NCBI GenBank assembly: GCA_937899895.1
Contig: CALBQR010000019.1
Span: 1 to 64,000 of the forward strand
Reading direction: 5' to 3'
DNA from: an uncultured Alistipes sp.
Lineage (GTDB): Bacteria > Bacteroidota > Bacteroidia > Bacteroidales > Rikenellaceae
DNA length: 64,000 bases
How positions within the stretch are numbered: position 1 is the stretch's first letter; the number at the start of each line of letters is the position of its first letter. Positions 52,633-61,931 of this stretch are shown here, one piece after another. A program made the translations under genes and the position numbers. A model generated the notes under the pieces. The model made no database searches. It saw only the letters and a program-made list of their open reading frames with translations, and was not told the origin of the DNA.

Positions 52633-53910
52633 ATGAAAAAATTATCCGTTTTGATGATGATGTTGGCCTCTATCGGCCTAAATATCAGCTGTGAAAAAGG
52701 AAGTACTCCGCAGTATGTTTTCCCCGATCCTGAAACAACGCCGACCGTAACCATTGCGCCGGTTGAGAAGGGTATGGACTACATTATTGTTCGTTTCAGT
52801 ACCTATTACGCTGACGAGTGCGCATATCTCTATGCCGAGGGCGAGACGTTGAGCAAGACGCTCGATCAGGTATTTGCCGAGGGAACTCCCGTCGAGGGCG
52901 ATAAGGTTGATGTGAAGATCGAAGGTTTGAAACCTGCGACGGCCTACACCTTTATTGCCGCTGCAAAAGATGAACTTCACGGCTCGGTTTGCGTTCCTGT
53001 AACGGCAATCACGACCAGCGATGCTCCTGAATCGAATTATCCGAAGAAGATGAAGTTCGAGGCTTTCACCCGCACCTTTGAGGATGGCGGTGTGGCAAAG
53101 GGCTATATTGCAACTGCCGATCTGAAAGCTAACCAGAAGCTACGCTTTGCGCCTACGCATCTCGATCCCGCAACGACTCCTACTGCTGCGTTCGAGACCT
53201 TCAAAACTCTCGGTAAGGGCGTTCCTTACGTAGCTTCAAATGGTGGCTATTTCTGGGACGGCGCTTCGTTGAGCCTTTGTGTTAGTGATGGTGAAGTGAA
53301 GTCGATTGCAACCGAGTTGGCATATCCCACTGTTGATGGTGAGCAGATTGTAGCCTATCCCGTGCGTGCAGCATTGGGTCAGATGGCCGATGGTACATTC
53401 GAGGCAACTTGGGTATATTGCATTAACAATAAGCCCTACTCGTTCCCCTCGCCACTCGATAACAATGAGCTGACGGAGACCTATATGCCGGCACCTCCGA
53501 CCTCCTCGACCGCAGGCGCAGCTCTGTGGGAGCCGCAGCAGGCTATCGGTGGCGGTCCGATGTTGGTCTATAAGCGTAAGAATGTGGCTATGGACTACTA
53601 CTACCGCGAGATTATGCACACGGGCGGAACGTCTGGCAATACGCGTCAGCCCCGTACCGCCTTGGGCGCAACCAAGGAAGGCAAGGTGATGCTGTTGGTT
53701 TGCGACGGTCGTGGTAAGAATGGCTCGAATGGTCTGACGTTGAGCGAGATGGCCGATATCTTCGTTGAGGCAGGTATGGATTTCGCAATCAACCTTGATG
53801 GTGGCGGTTCGTCGGCAATCGTTGGCTATGACGGTCAGGTTTATAACGCTCCGAGCGATGGCGCGCAGCGTTCGGTTCCGACTGTTGTTGTCCTTTCGGA
53901 GGTTGAATAG
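52633..53910 (+). CDS. Phosphodiester glycosidase (NAGPA/DUF2233 family) lipoprotein
   Basis: 425-residue lipoprotein (lipobox NISC, Cys20). An Ig/fibronectin-like module (about 36-135) is followed by the NAGPA domain (about 145-425). NAGPA marks are VASNGGYFWDG, then RQPRTALGATKEGKVMLLVC, DGRG, LTLSEMADIFVEAGMDFAIN and LDGGGSSAI near the end. The human member removes GlcNAc from GlcNAc-1-phospho-mannose; bacterial members are thought to cleave sugar-1-phosphodiesters. Surface or periplasmic location follows from the lipobox. It is the first gene of the operon; the next gene follows after 37 bp. Confidence 0.88.
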   Translation: MKKLSVLMMMLASIGLNISCEKGSTPQYVFPDPETTPTVTIAPVEKGMDYIIVRFSTYYADECAYLYAEGETLSKTLDQVFAEGTPVEGDKVDVKIEGLKPATAYTFIAAAKDELHGSVCVPVTAITTSDAPESNYPKKMKFEAFTRTFEDGGVAKGYIATADLKANQKLRFAPTHLDPATTPTAAFETFKTLGKGVPYVASNGGYFWDGASLSLCVSDGEVKSIATELAYPTVDGEQIVAYPVRAALGQMADGTFEATWVYCINNKPYSFPSPLDNNELTETYMPAPPTSSTAGAALWEPQQAIGGGPMLVYKRKNVAMDYYYREIMHTGGTSGNTRQPRTALGATKEGKVMLLVCDGRGKNGSNGLTLSEMADIFVEAGMDFAINLDGGGSSAIVGYDGQVYNAPSDGAQRSVPTVVVLSEVE

Positions 53911-53947
53911 TTCATTATATTATATAGGTGCAAATTAGATTTCGATT

Positions 53948-55285
53948 ATGATGAATAGAAATATTTTTATACAGTTGGCCGTAGCCGTAGCGATGATTTT
54001 TGCGCTCGGTAGCTGTGCTCCCGCAGTCGAACAGACCGCTGCGCAGAAGCCGATCTATATGTGGGTCGATTGCGAGGCTAACTTTGAGCGTATGAGCACG
54101 CTCGATTCGATCGCTTACTATACCGAGAAGATGCATTCGATCGGTGTTACAGATATCGTTGTCGATGTTAAGTCGATTATGGGCGAGACGCTCTACGATA
54201 GTAAGTATGCCCCCTATATGGGTGAATTTGAGGGTACGGTACGTTCGCGCGATTACGATATGATGCGCCACTTTATCGATGAGGGCCATAAGCGCGGTAT
54301 GCGTGTTCACGGCTCGCTCAATATCTTTGCCGGTGGCCATATCTTCTTCAATCGCGGTATCATCTTCAATGAACACCCCGAATGGCAGTCGATTGTCTAT
54401 CGCCCCGATGGATCGTTGGTGCCTATCAGCGAGATCAAAACCAACTATAACGGTATGCTCAACCCCTCGAATCCTGAGGTGCGCGAGTATCAGAAGAATA
54501 TTCTGGTAGAGTTTGCGGAGCGTTATCCCGATGCTGACGGTATCATCTTCGACCGTCTGCGTTACGATAATATCACTTCGGACTTCTCGGAGCTTTCGCG
54601 TCAGCAGTTCGAGGAGTGGAGTGGTCTGAAACTCGAAAAATATCCGGAGGATATCATCTATTGGGAAGATGGTAATATGAGACACTCGAAGTACTTTAAG
54701 GAGTGGGTTGAGTGGCGTGCAACGGTCATCAAGTCGTTTGTCGAGGAGGCTCACGAGGCGATCCACGCAGTGAATCCCGATATCTTGATCGGCGACTATA
54801 CGGGTGCTTGGTATCCGACCTACTACCAGCTGGGCGTGAACTGGGCAAGTACGCAGTACGATCCCTCGGAGCGTTATCCCGATTGGGCTTCGGAGAACTA
54901 CTACAAGACGGGTTATGCCGACCTGCTTGATATCTATATGACAGGTCTTTACTACACGCTGGTAACCAAAGATGAGGTTGATGCAGCGCAGGGTCGCGTG
55001 ATTGGTGAGCGCGGTGAGTCGGGTATGGATCCCAACGATCTGACCTACTGCTACTCGGTTGAGGGTGGTGCAGAGTTGGCGCAGGCAATCACTTGCGGTG
55101 TTGTTCCCGTTGCAGGTTCGCTCTATGTCGATCAGTATAAGCAGGATGCCGAGCAGTTTGCCAAGGCCGTTCGCCAGGTGATGAAGAGCTGCGATGGTGG
55201 TCTGATGATCTTCGATCTGGTTCACATCGTCAATCGTGATTGGTGGGATCTGCTCGAAGAGAATATGAAGGTCGTCGAGGAGTAA
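53948..55285 (+). CDS. GHL10-like glycoside hydrolase lipoprotein (copy 1)
   Basis: 445-residue lipoprotein (lipobox LGSC, Cys23) with one (beta/alpha)8 barrel. It opens with PIYMWVDCEANFERM, then GVTDIVVDVKSIMGETLY, GHKRGMRVHGSLNIFAGGH, and DADGIIFDRLRYDNITSDFS, the strand that in GHL10/DUF187 enzymes carries the catalytic Asp/Arg pair. The DigH member of this family cleaves denuded peptidoglycan glycan strands. A second copy lies at 61932. It precedes susC by 36 bp in one operon. Confidence 0.82.
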   Translation: MMNRNIFIQLAVAVAMIFALGSCAPAVEQTAAQKPIYMWVDCEANFERMSTLDSIAYYTEKMHSIGVTDIVVDVKSIMGETLYDSKYAPYMGEFEGTVRSRDYDMMRHFIDEGHKRGMRVHGSLNIFAGGHIFFNRGIIFNEHPEWQSIVYRPDGSLVPISEIKTNYNGMLNPSNPEVREYQKNILVEFAERYPDADGIIFDRLRYDNITSDFSELSRQQFEEWSGLKLEKYPEDIIYWEDGNMRHSKYFKEWVEWRATVIKSFVEEAHEAIHAVNPDILIGDYTGAWYPTYYQLGVNWASTQYDPSERYPDWASENYYKTGYADLLDIYMTGLYYTLVTKDEVDAAQGRVIGERGESGMDPNDLTYCYSVEGGAELAQAITCGVVPVAGSLYVDQYKQDAEQFAKAVRQVMKSCDGGLMIFDLVHIVNRDWWDLLEENMKVVEE

Positions 55286-55321
55286 CGAGGAGGAAATCAC
55301 AAACTTAAAAATCAATAATCT

Positions 55322-58300
55322 ATGAAACACTTATCCCAAACAAGAAGGGGTGGAGGTCTGATGAGCCACGTGCTGTCGGTCCTCTGTCTGCTCTTCGTTG
55401 TTTTGTGTCCGAGTATGGCTTGGGCGCAAAGCGCTATCAAGGGAACTGTCGTTGATGAAAAGGGCGCCCCTCTTGCCGGCGCTACGGTTGTTGAGGCAGG
55501 TACGCAGAACGCTACCTCAACCGACATCAACGGTCTGTTTACACTTCAAAACGTCAAAAAGGGAGCGGTATTGCAGATTTCGTATATCGGAATGCAGACT
55601 GTTAATGTTCCCGTAACGGGCGTGTCGAATTTGGTGGTGGAGCTCAAAAATGACGCTGAGATGATCGAAGACGTTGTGGTTGTCGGCTACGGCGTGCAGA
55701 AGAAGGCATCGGTAACAGCTTCAATCTCGCAGATTTCGGGTAAAGAGCTCGAAAAAGCACCTATGAGCGGCGTAACCAATATGTTGGCAGGTCGTGTATC
55801 GGGTGTAACGGCTGTGCAGTCGTCGGGTCAGCCCGGTGCCGATGCGTCGTCGATTATGGTACGTGGTCAGTCGGCTCTCTACATCGTCGATGGTGTGCCC
55901 CGTGATATCAACCAGATCAACCCCGAAGATATCGAGTCGATCTCTATTCTGAAAGATGCTTCGGCAGCTGCGGTTTATGGTCTTGACGGTAATACGGTCA
56001 TCATCGTAACCACCAAGCGTGGTCAGAATGGCGAATCAACCATCTCGTATAAGGGTAATTATGGTGTCAGCTCGAATGCCAATCCGTTGGAGTTGCTTGA
56101 CGGCCCCGCTTACGCCTATTGGTACAATAAGGCGTTGGAACTCGATGGCCAGCAGCCGATCTTTACAGCCGATATCGTGCAGAAGATGTTGGCAGGTGAG
56201 GATGGCTGGGGTAATACCAATTGGTACGACAAGGTGTTCGGCGTAGGTACAAATATGTCGCACACGATTTCGGCCAATGGCGGCAACGACCGTATGAACT
56301 ACTTTACCTCGGTGGGTATGTTCGACCAGAAGGGTAATGTCGATAACTTTAATTTCCGTCGCTATACAGCTCGTGTAAATCTCTCGGCAAAGATCGCCAA
56401 GAGCCTTACCCTCGATGTGGGTGTTGCAGGTCGTATTCAGATTCACGATCAACCGACCTACTCGGCTGATCCTTCGGCTTGGAACAACGTTGCGCAGCAG
56501 GCTATGCGTGTGCATCCCTACGTACCTGAAAAGGTTACAATTGATGGCGTTGAGTATCACACCGCAACTTCGACTGCATCGGCAACGGTCAATCCCGTAG
56601 CTGCATATATGGAGTCGGGTAAGTATAAGAGCCGCGCGACATTTATTCAGCCCAATATCTCGTTGCGTTGGGATGTGCCTTGGGTGAAGGGCCTGTCGGC
56701 AAAGTTCTTCGCATCGTACGATATGACCTTCCAGCACACCAAGTCGTTCTCGACCCCGTATAAGATGGCGTTGGGTAGTTTCTCGTATGACGAGAATGGT
56801 TACATCAATAAGATCAACTACTCGGTGAGCCAAACCTATTCGGGCCTGGGCTCGGAGAACTCGTTGCAGGAGGCTTCGTATTACACCTACTACGGTATCA
56901 CTCAGAGCTCGCTGTCGTATGACAAGACCTTCTGTCAGGATCACCGCATCGCAGCTCTGGTGCTGATGGAGACTCGCGATCACCGCAGCAATAACCACTA
57001 CGGTCGTACCTACGATCTGTTGTTCGAGAATCTGCCGGAGTTGAACTTCGGTGATCAGTCGAGCGATAAGCGTGCTGTTGGTGGTATGAGTTCGCACTCG
57101 CGTCAGGTTGGTTTCGTAGCACGTGTCAATTACGACTACGCTAATCGCCTCTACTTGGAGCTTTCGGGTCGTTACGATGGTACCTACCTGTTCTCCGGTA
57201 TGAACGGTTCGCGTTGGGGCTTCTTCCCCGCAGCATCGGCAGGTTGGCGTATCTCGGAGGAGCGTTGGTTTGGCGCAAGTTGGGTTGATAACCTGAAATT
57301 GCGTGCCGGTGTCGGTTTGACCGGTACTTCGGCAGTCAGCGCATTCCAATATTTGAGCTCGATGGCCATTTCGGGTGGCAACTCGGTGGTTATCGGCGGT
57401 CAGGGTCAGCAGAGCATCTACACCTCGTCGGTGGCTAACCCCAATATCTCGTGGGAGAAGAACCTGAACTACAACATCGGTGTTGATGCTACGTTCTGGG
57501 GTGGTCTGTTAGGCGTCGAGGCTGACGTATTCTATACCTATAAGTATGATATGTTGTCGAGCGCATCGGGTTCGTATCCTCCCTCGGTGGGCGGTTACTT
57601 CCCCGCTTGGGAAAACAAGAATAAGCAAGATGTTCGCGGTTTCGATCTGACCTTGTCGCACAACTACAAGAAGAGAGATTTCTCGTACGGTATCAAGTTG
57701 ATGGGCTCGTATGCAAAACGTCGTTGGCTGCTCTATGCAGGTGATGCTGCTAATGCTCCCGACTATCAGAAACTGACCGGTAAGGAGGTCGGCTCGGTGA
57801 TCGGTTTCATCGCTGACGGTCTGTATAAGGATCAGGCAGATGTTGAGAACTCGCCCACGATGGTTGGTAAGCCCGTTCGCGTGGGTGATATCAAGTACAT
57901 CGACCGCAATGGTGATGGCAAGATCTCGTATGAGCAGGACCGTGGTTATGTCGGCACAAGTGTATATCCTAAGTTTACGGGTGGTTTGGCATTCAATCTT
58001 TCGTGGAAGGGCCTTGACCTGAACTTCCTGATGCAGGGTGCAATTGGTTCGACAATCGCTCTGACGGGTGTTTATGATGGTGGTATTATGGACAATACGT
58101 CGATGACCAAGCCCTTCTACCACGATGGTAACACTCCGCTCTATCTGGTTATGAATTCGTGGACTCCGGAGAATCCCGATGCATATTTCCCGCGTCTGTC
58201 GTTGGCTTCGAGCTCGCACAATGCTCACTCTTCGACCCATTGGTATCGTCCGGGTGATTATCTGCGTTTGAAGACCGCACAGTTGGGTTATACCTTCCCC

Positions 58301-58477
58301 TCGAAGTGGATGAACAAGATCGGAATCAAGAACTTGCGTATCTATGTTGAGGGCTCGAACCTCTTTACATTGAGCCATTTGAGCAAATATAATATCGACC
58401 CTGAGTTGCCGAGTGTGAACAATGGTTACTACCCGCAGCAGCGCGTTATGTCGGTCGGTTTGAACATTACACTCTAA
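55322..58477 (+). CDS. susC: SusC-like TonB-dependent glycan transporter
   Basis: 1051-residue outer-membrane protein. It has a signal peptide (cleavage after AWAQ), a carboxypeptidase-like beta-sandwich (about 40-115, IKGTVVDEKGAPLAGATVVE) and the SusC box EDVVVVGYGVQKKASVTASI. The plug domain contains LYIVDGVPRDINQINPED and ISILKDASAAAVYG, and the 22-strand barrel ends in MSVGLNITL. Two plug loops are shorter than usual: VRGQSALYIVDG lacks the ordinary Gly/Asn-rich insertion, and VYGLDGNTVIIVTTKRG lacks a few residues. It pairs with the SusD protein encoded 10 bp downstream. Confidence 0.95.
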   Translation: MKHLSQTRRGGGLMSHVLSVLCLLFVVLCPSMAWAQSAIKGTVVDEKGAPLAGATVVEAGTQNATSTDINGLFTLQNVKKGAVLQISYIGMQTVNVPVTGVSNLVVELKNDAEMIEDVVVVGYGVQKKASVTASISQISGKELEKAPMSGVTNMLAGRVSGVTAVQSSGQPGADASSIMVRGQSALYIVDGVPRDINQINPEDIESISILKDASAAAVYGLDGNTVIIVTTKRGQNGESTISYKGNYGVSSNANPLELLDGPAYAYWYNKALELDGQQPIFTADIVQKMLAGEDGWGNTNWYDKVFGVGTNMSHTISANGGNDRMNYFTSVGMFDQKGNVDNFNFRRYTARVNLSAKIAKSLTLDVGVAGRIQIHDQPTYSADPSAWNNVAQQAMRVHPYVPEKVTIDGVEYHTATSTASATVNPVAAYMESGKYKSRATFIQPNISLRWDVPWVKGLSAKFFASYDMTFQHTKSFSTPYKMALGSFSYDENGYINKINYSVSQTYSGLGSENSLQEASYYTYYGITQSSLSYDKTFCQDHRIAALVLMETRDHRSNNHYGRTYDLLFENLPELNFGDQSSDKRAVGGMSSHSRQVGFVARVNYDYANRLYLELSGRYDGTYLFSGMNGSRWGFFPAASAGWRISEERWFGASWVDNLKLRAGVGLTGTSAVSAFQYLSSMAISGGNSVVIGGQGQQSIYTSSVANPNISWEKNLNYNIGVDATFWGGLLGVEADVFYTYKYDMLSSASGSYPPSVGGYFPAWENKNKQDVRGFDLTLSHNYKKRDFSYGIKLMGSYAKRRWLLYAGDAANAPDYQKLTGKEVGSVIGFIADGLYKDQADVENSPTMVGKPVRVGDIKYIDRNGDGKISYEQDRGYVGTSVYPKFTGGLAFNLSWKGLDLNFLMQGAIGSTIALTGVYDGGIMDNTSMTKPFYHDGNTPLYLVMNSWTPENPDAYFPRLSLASSSHNAHSSTHWYRPGDYLRLKTAQLGYTFPSKWMNKIGIKNLRIYVEGSNLFTLSHLSKYNIDPELPSVNNGYYPQQRVMSVGLNITL

Positions 58478-58487
58478 TCCGAAAACT

Positions 58488-60128
58488 ATGAAAACTATGA
58501 AAAAGAGAATTTTTAGCTTGCTCGTGTTGTTCGCAACTCTCGGATTAATGAGTTGTAACGACTGGTTGGACCTCACTCCTCCTGACCGCGTGTCGGATAA
58601 GGCAGCTTGGGAATCGCAGGAGGCAACAGATCTGTATATTAATAACTTCTACGAATACATCGCAATCTATGGACAGTTTGGCGATCAGCAGTTCCAGGGT
58701 AATTTGACCGAGGGCCTGACCGAGACGTTCAAGTATGGTAGCCCGATTCTGGGTAACCGCGCAGGTGATTCGAACCACTATGTATTTACCCCCGAAACGA
58801 TGTCGAGTAACGGTAGTATGCTCGATTGCTGGACTAATACCTATACGCGTATCCGTCGCGTAAATGAGTTCTTGGCTGCAAAGGAGAACTACTCGACCTA
58901 CACCGAGGATGTCAATATCCTCTATGAGGCTCAGGCACGTTTCTTCCGCGCATTCCTCTATTTCCAGCTGGCTAAACGCCACAATCAGGCGATTATCTTC
59001 AATACGCTTGCCGAGACGGTAAAGGATACTCCTCTTGCATCGGTTGAGGATACTTGGCAGTATATCTACGATGAGCTGATGTTTGCTGCCGAGAATCTGC
59101 CCACAGAGTGGAACCAGCAGAATTCAGGTCGTGTAACAAAGGGTGCCGCATACGCACTTCTGTCGCGTGCAATGCTCTATGCAGAGCGTTGGGCAGATGC
59201 AAAATCGGCCGGTGATAAGGTCTTGGAGTTGGGTTATCAGTTGGCTCCGACCTACGAGGCTGCAACGACTGGTGGCAACTCGGAGTCGATCTTAGAGTTC
59301 AACTACCTTGTAACAGGTCCTAACCACTATTGGGATCGCTATATGTGTATGTATCACGAATATACCACAGCGGGTGGTGCTGCTCCTACGCAGGAGATGG
59401 TTGAGAGCTATGAGGCAAAAGATGGCTCGAAGGTCGATTGGACCCCGTGGCATACCGCAGAGGGTACGACCGAGTATCCTCCCTACGAGAAACTCGAACC
59501 CCGTTTCGCCGCTACTATTCTTCACAATGGTACAATGTGGAAGGGTGTTGAGTTGGAGTGCTGCGTTGATGGTCAGTATGGTACCTACGTTGATTATGGC
59601 GTTGAGCCCTATCCCTACGGCAAGACCGTAACGGGCTACTATATGCGCAAGTTCCGCCAGGAGTCGAACAACGACCTGACGAACGTTGCTTCGACCTCGA
59701 CTTGGGTTGAGATCCGTTTGGCAGAGGTGCTGTTGAACTTGGCCGAGGCAGAGTATAAGCTGGGTAACGACGCTGCTGCAATGGGCTATATTGCACAGGT
59801 GCGCGACCGCGTTGGTCTGCCTACCGATCTGTCGCTGACGGGTGATGCCGTTTTCGAGGCGTTGGCTCACGAGCGTAAGATCGAGTTGGCATACGAAGGC
59901 CACCTGTGGTGGGATATGCGCCGTTGGAAACTTTCGGAGAAGGCTTACACGGGCTACCGCGTACACGGTATGAAGATTACGAAGGAGGGTTCGGGCTACC
60001 GCTATCAGTATGTAGATGCTGACGGTCAGGATCGTAAGTTCCTCAATCGTATGTACCGTCTGCCGATTCCCGATGCAGAGTTGCGTAACAATAAGGCGAT
60101 TGATCAGTTCCCGGAGTGGAATTTCTAA
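58488..60128 (+). CDS. susD: SusD/RagB-like surface glycan-binding lipoprotein
   Basis: 546-residue lipoprotein (lipobox LMSC, Cys23; a start at 58497 is also possible). SusD marks: NDWLDLTPPDRVSDKAAWES near the N-terminus, YEAQARFFRAFLYFQLAK in the TPR-like helices, and the C-terminal RKIELAYEGHLWWDMRRWK and FLNRMYRLPIPDAELRNNKA. It lids the SusC barrel. The glycan cannot be read from sequence. The next lipoprotein gene starts 12 bp later. Confidence 0.95.
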   Translation: MKTMKKRIFSLLVLFATLGLMSCNDWLDLTPPDRVSDKAAWESQEATDLYINNFYEYIAIYGQFGDQQFQGNLTEGLTETFKYGSPILGNRAGDSNHYVFTPETMSSNGSMLDCWTNTYTRIRRVNEFLAAKENYSTYTEDVNILYEAQARFFRAFLYFQLAKRHNQAIIFNTLAETVKDTPLASVEDTWQYIYDELMFAAENLPTEWNQQNSGRVTKGAAYALLSRAMLYAERWADAKSAGDKVLELGYQLAPTYEAATTGGNSESILEFNYLVTGPNHYWDRYMCMYHEYTTAGGAAPTQEMVESYEAKDGSKVDWTPWHTAEGTTEYPPYEKLEPRFAATILHNGTMWKGVELECCVDGQYGTYVDYGVEPYPYGKTVTGYYMRKFRQESNNDLTNVASTSTWVEIRLAEVLLNLAEAEYKLGNDAAAMGYIAQVRDRVGLPTDLSLTGDAVFEALAHERKIELAYEGHLWWDMRRWKLSEKAYTGYRVHGMKITKEGSGYRYQYVDADGQDRKFLNRMYRLPIPDAELRNNKAIDQFPEWNF

Positions 60129-60140
60129 TAAGCGACGACT

Positions 60141-61862
60141 ATGAAAAAGATTATATTTTGGATATTTTTGGCCGTCGTGCTTCCATTTACGGCGTGCCAA
60201 GAGCCGGAGATCCTTCTTCCGGCAGAGGCCAATAAGGGTATCAACAACTTGACGGTCTATCCTACGTGGGAGGGCTATCATACGGCTGATGCTTCGGGCT
60301 TTACAAGTAAGATCGACTACGAGAAGCGTGTGATTACGGTTCAGGTTCCCTACACGCTGCCCGTTGAGTCGGATAATGTTCAGAAATTGGAGGATTATAA
60401 GAAGGTTTGGATCCATTTCAACCTTGACGATAATGCGACGTTGGAGCCTAAACTCACAACGATCGACCTCACGCAGACCTACACCGTAACGCTGACCGAC
60501 CAGAAGAAGGAGCAGAGCGAGTGGACGATTAAGGCTGCGTTGGCTAAAAGTTCGGCTTGCGACATCGAGAGCTTTGCAATTCCGTCGCTGGGCCTGACAG
60601 CCGTGATCGACAAATCGAGTGCAACGGCTTCGTTGATCTACTTCGAGCAGTTGAAGAATGTCTTTGGTGAGGTTGTTCTCTCGCCGCACGCGAAGATCGT
60701 TCCCGATCCCGCTACAACAGCTTTCTGGTGCTCGCCCGATGAGCCGAAGAAGTTCACGGTGATTGCACAGGATGGTGTTACCAGTCGCGAATGGACCTTG
60801 CAGCAGACCGAGCCTGCACGTGTCGAGGAGGGTATTCGCCCCGAAAGTGGCAAGCTGCTCTGGGCAACCAAGCTGTCGGCTGCGGGTGTAACAAAACTCG
60901 ATATGACTACGGGTATCGCCGTTACTGACGATTACGTTGTTCTGAATACTCGTGGCGAGGATCCCATCGTGCTTGATGCCAAGAAGGGTACCACTGTTGG
61001 TACTATGGATCTTGGCTCGATCAAGGGTGCAACGTCGAGCTACTATATGACTTCGGATCATAAGGGTCATATCGTAATCAATAACCGTGTGCCCGATGAT
61101 GGTGGTGTATTCCGCGTATGGCGTATGCGTGATATCAATTCGACTCCCGAATTGTTTATCGAGTACGCAACCACCGACGTCTATGGCGACCACATCTCGG
61201 TATGGGGTGATGTCTATGGCGATGCAACGGTACAGGCTGCATACTGCGGTTGGACCTCGACAGGCTCGACCTCGACGCTGACTTGGACCGTGAAGGGCGG
61301 TCAGACGGTTTCGATGCAGCCCTATTGGTGCCAGATTTCGGGCGTGGGCGGCTGGACCAACGGTGATGCTATCCGTATGGGTACTGACGCTACGGCTGAC
61401 TTCTTGGCTGTTGGTTACTCGATGAACAAGCTCACTTGGGTAGATGGTGCAACCAACGCTGCATTGAACTATGTTCAGGGTACGCTGACCGGTAACGAGG
61501 GTATGAAGGCTATCGACGCCGTTCCGTTCAATGGCTTGAACTATGTTGCCGCTACGATGGAGACCTTCTTCACGTGGGGTGTAGCAGGCGGTATGTGGGT
61601 TATGGAGGCCAAGTATCCCCAGACCTTCTCCGGCTCGTTGGAGTTGGATGCTTCGCTTGATCCCGACTGCGTAGTATATGATTTGGATCGTGGTGAGGGT
61701 GGCTACGGTATCTACGGTGGCCGCGCTAACGACGGTACTAATGGTAATGCAATTCAGGATGTTAAGTTGCACGTAACCGAGGATGGTTACTTTATGTACG
61801 CATACTTTATGTTCTGCAATGGTTATGTAGGTTGTGTGCAGTTTGACTGTATCGCCCAATAA
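60141..61862 (+). CDS. SusE-position surface lipoprotein (DUF5018-like)
   Basis: 573-residue lipoprotein (lipobox FTAC, Cys19). The N-terminal part has Ig-like modules, the first with FTSKIDYEKRVITVQVPYT and the next with SEWTIKAALAKSSA, like DUF5018. The C-terminal ~330 residues form a propeller-like region with YGDHISVWGDVYGDATVQAA and FNGLNYVAATMETFFTWG. This region is homologous to the C-terminus of the divergent lipoprotein at 47326-49479. Position after SusD suggests a glycan-binding role like SusE/F. It is followed by a conserved hairpin and the second GHL10 gene. Confidence 0.78.
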   Translation: MKKIIFWIFLAVVLPFTACQEPEILLPAEANKGINNLTVYPTWEGYHTADASGFTSKIDYEKRVITVQVPYTLPVESDNVQKLEDYKKVWIHFNLDDNATLEPKLTTIDLTQTYTVTLTDQKKEQSEWTIKAALAKSSACDIESFAIPSLGLTAVIDKSSATASLIYFEQLKNVFGEVVLSPHAKIVPDPATTAFWCSPDEPKKFTVIAQDGVTSREWTLQQTEPARVEEGIRPESGKLLWATKLSAAGVTKLDMTTGIAVTDDYVVLNTRGEDPIVLDAKKGTTVGTMDLGSIKGATSSYYMTSDHKGHIVINNRVPDDGGVFRVWRMRDINSTPELFIEYATTDVYGDHISVWGDVYGDATVQAAYCGWTSTGSTSTLTWTVKGGQTVSMQPYWCQISGVGGWTNGDAIRMGTDATADFLAVGYSMNKLTWVDGATNAALNYVQGTLTGNEGMKAIDAVPFNGLNYVAATMETFFTWGVAGGMWVMEAKYPQTFSGSLELDASLDPDCVVYDLDRGEGGYGIYGGRANDGTNGNAIQDVKLHVTEDGYFMYAYFMFCNGYVGCVQFDCIAQ

Positions 61863-61875
61863 CCGATGACACAAT

Positions 61876-61901
61876 CCATAGCCCCTTGATCGGGGCTATG
61901 G
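61876..61901 (+). promoter_or_regulatory. Conserved 3' hairpin with TTGATC loop (copy 2)
   Basis: A 10-bp perfect stem (61876-61885 with 61892-61901) with loop TTGATC, 14 bp after the SusE-like stop and 30 bp before the next gene. There is no T run, so it is more likely an RNA-stability or attenuation element than a full terminator. Its core repeats at 47267-47295. Confidence 0.55.
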
Positions 61902-61931
61902 GTGCCAATTAAACGCAAAAAGAACTAAACG

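Noticed and set aside
59292..61874. 860-codon open frame on the minus strand
   Set aside because: Antisense to SusD and the SusE-like gene, with no signal or motif. Same cause as above.
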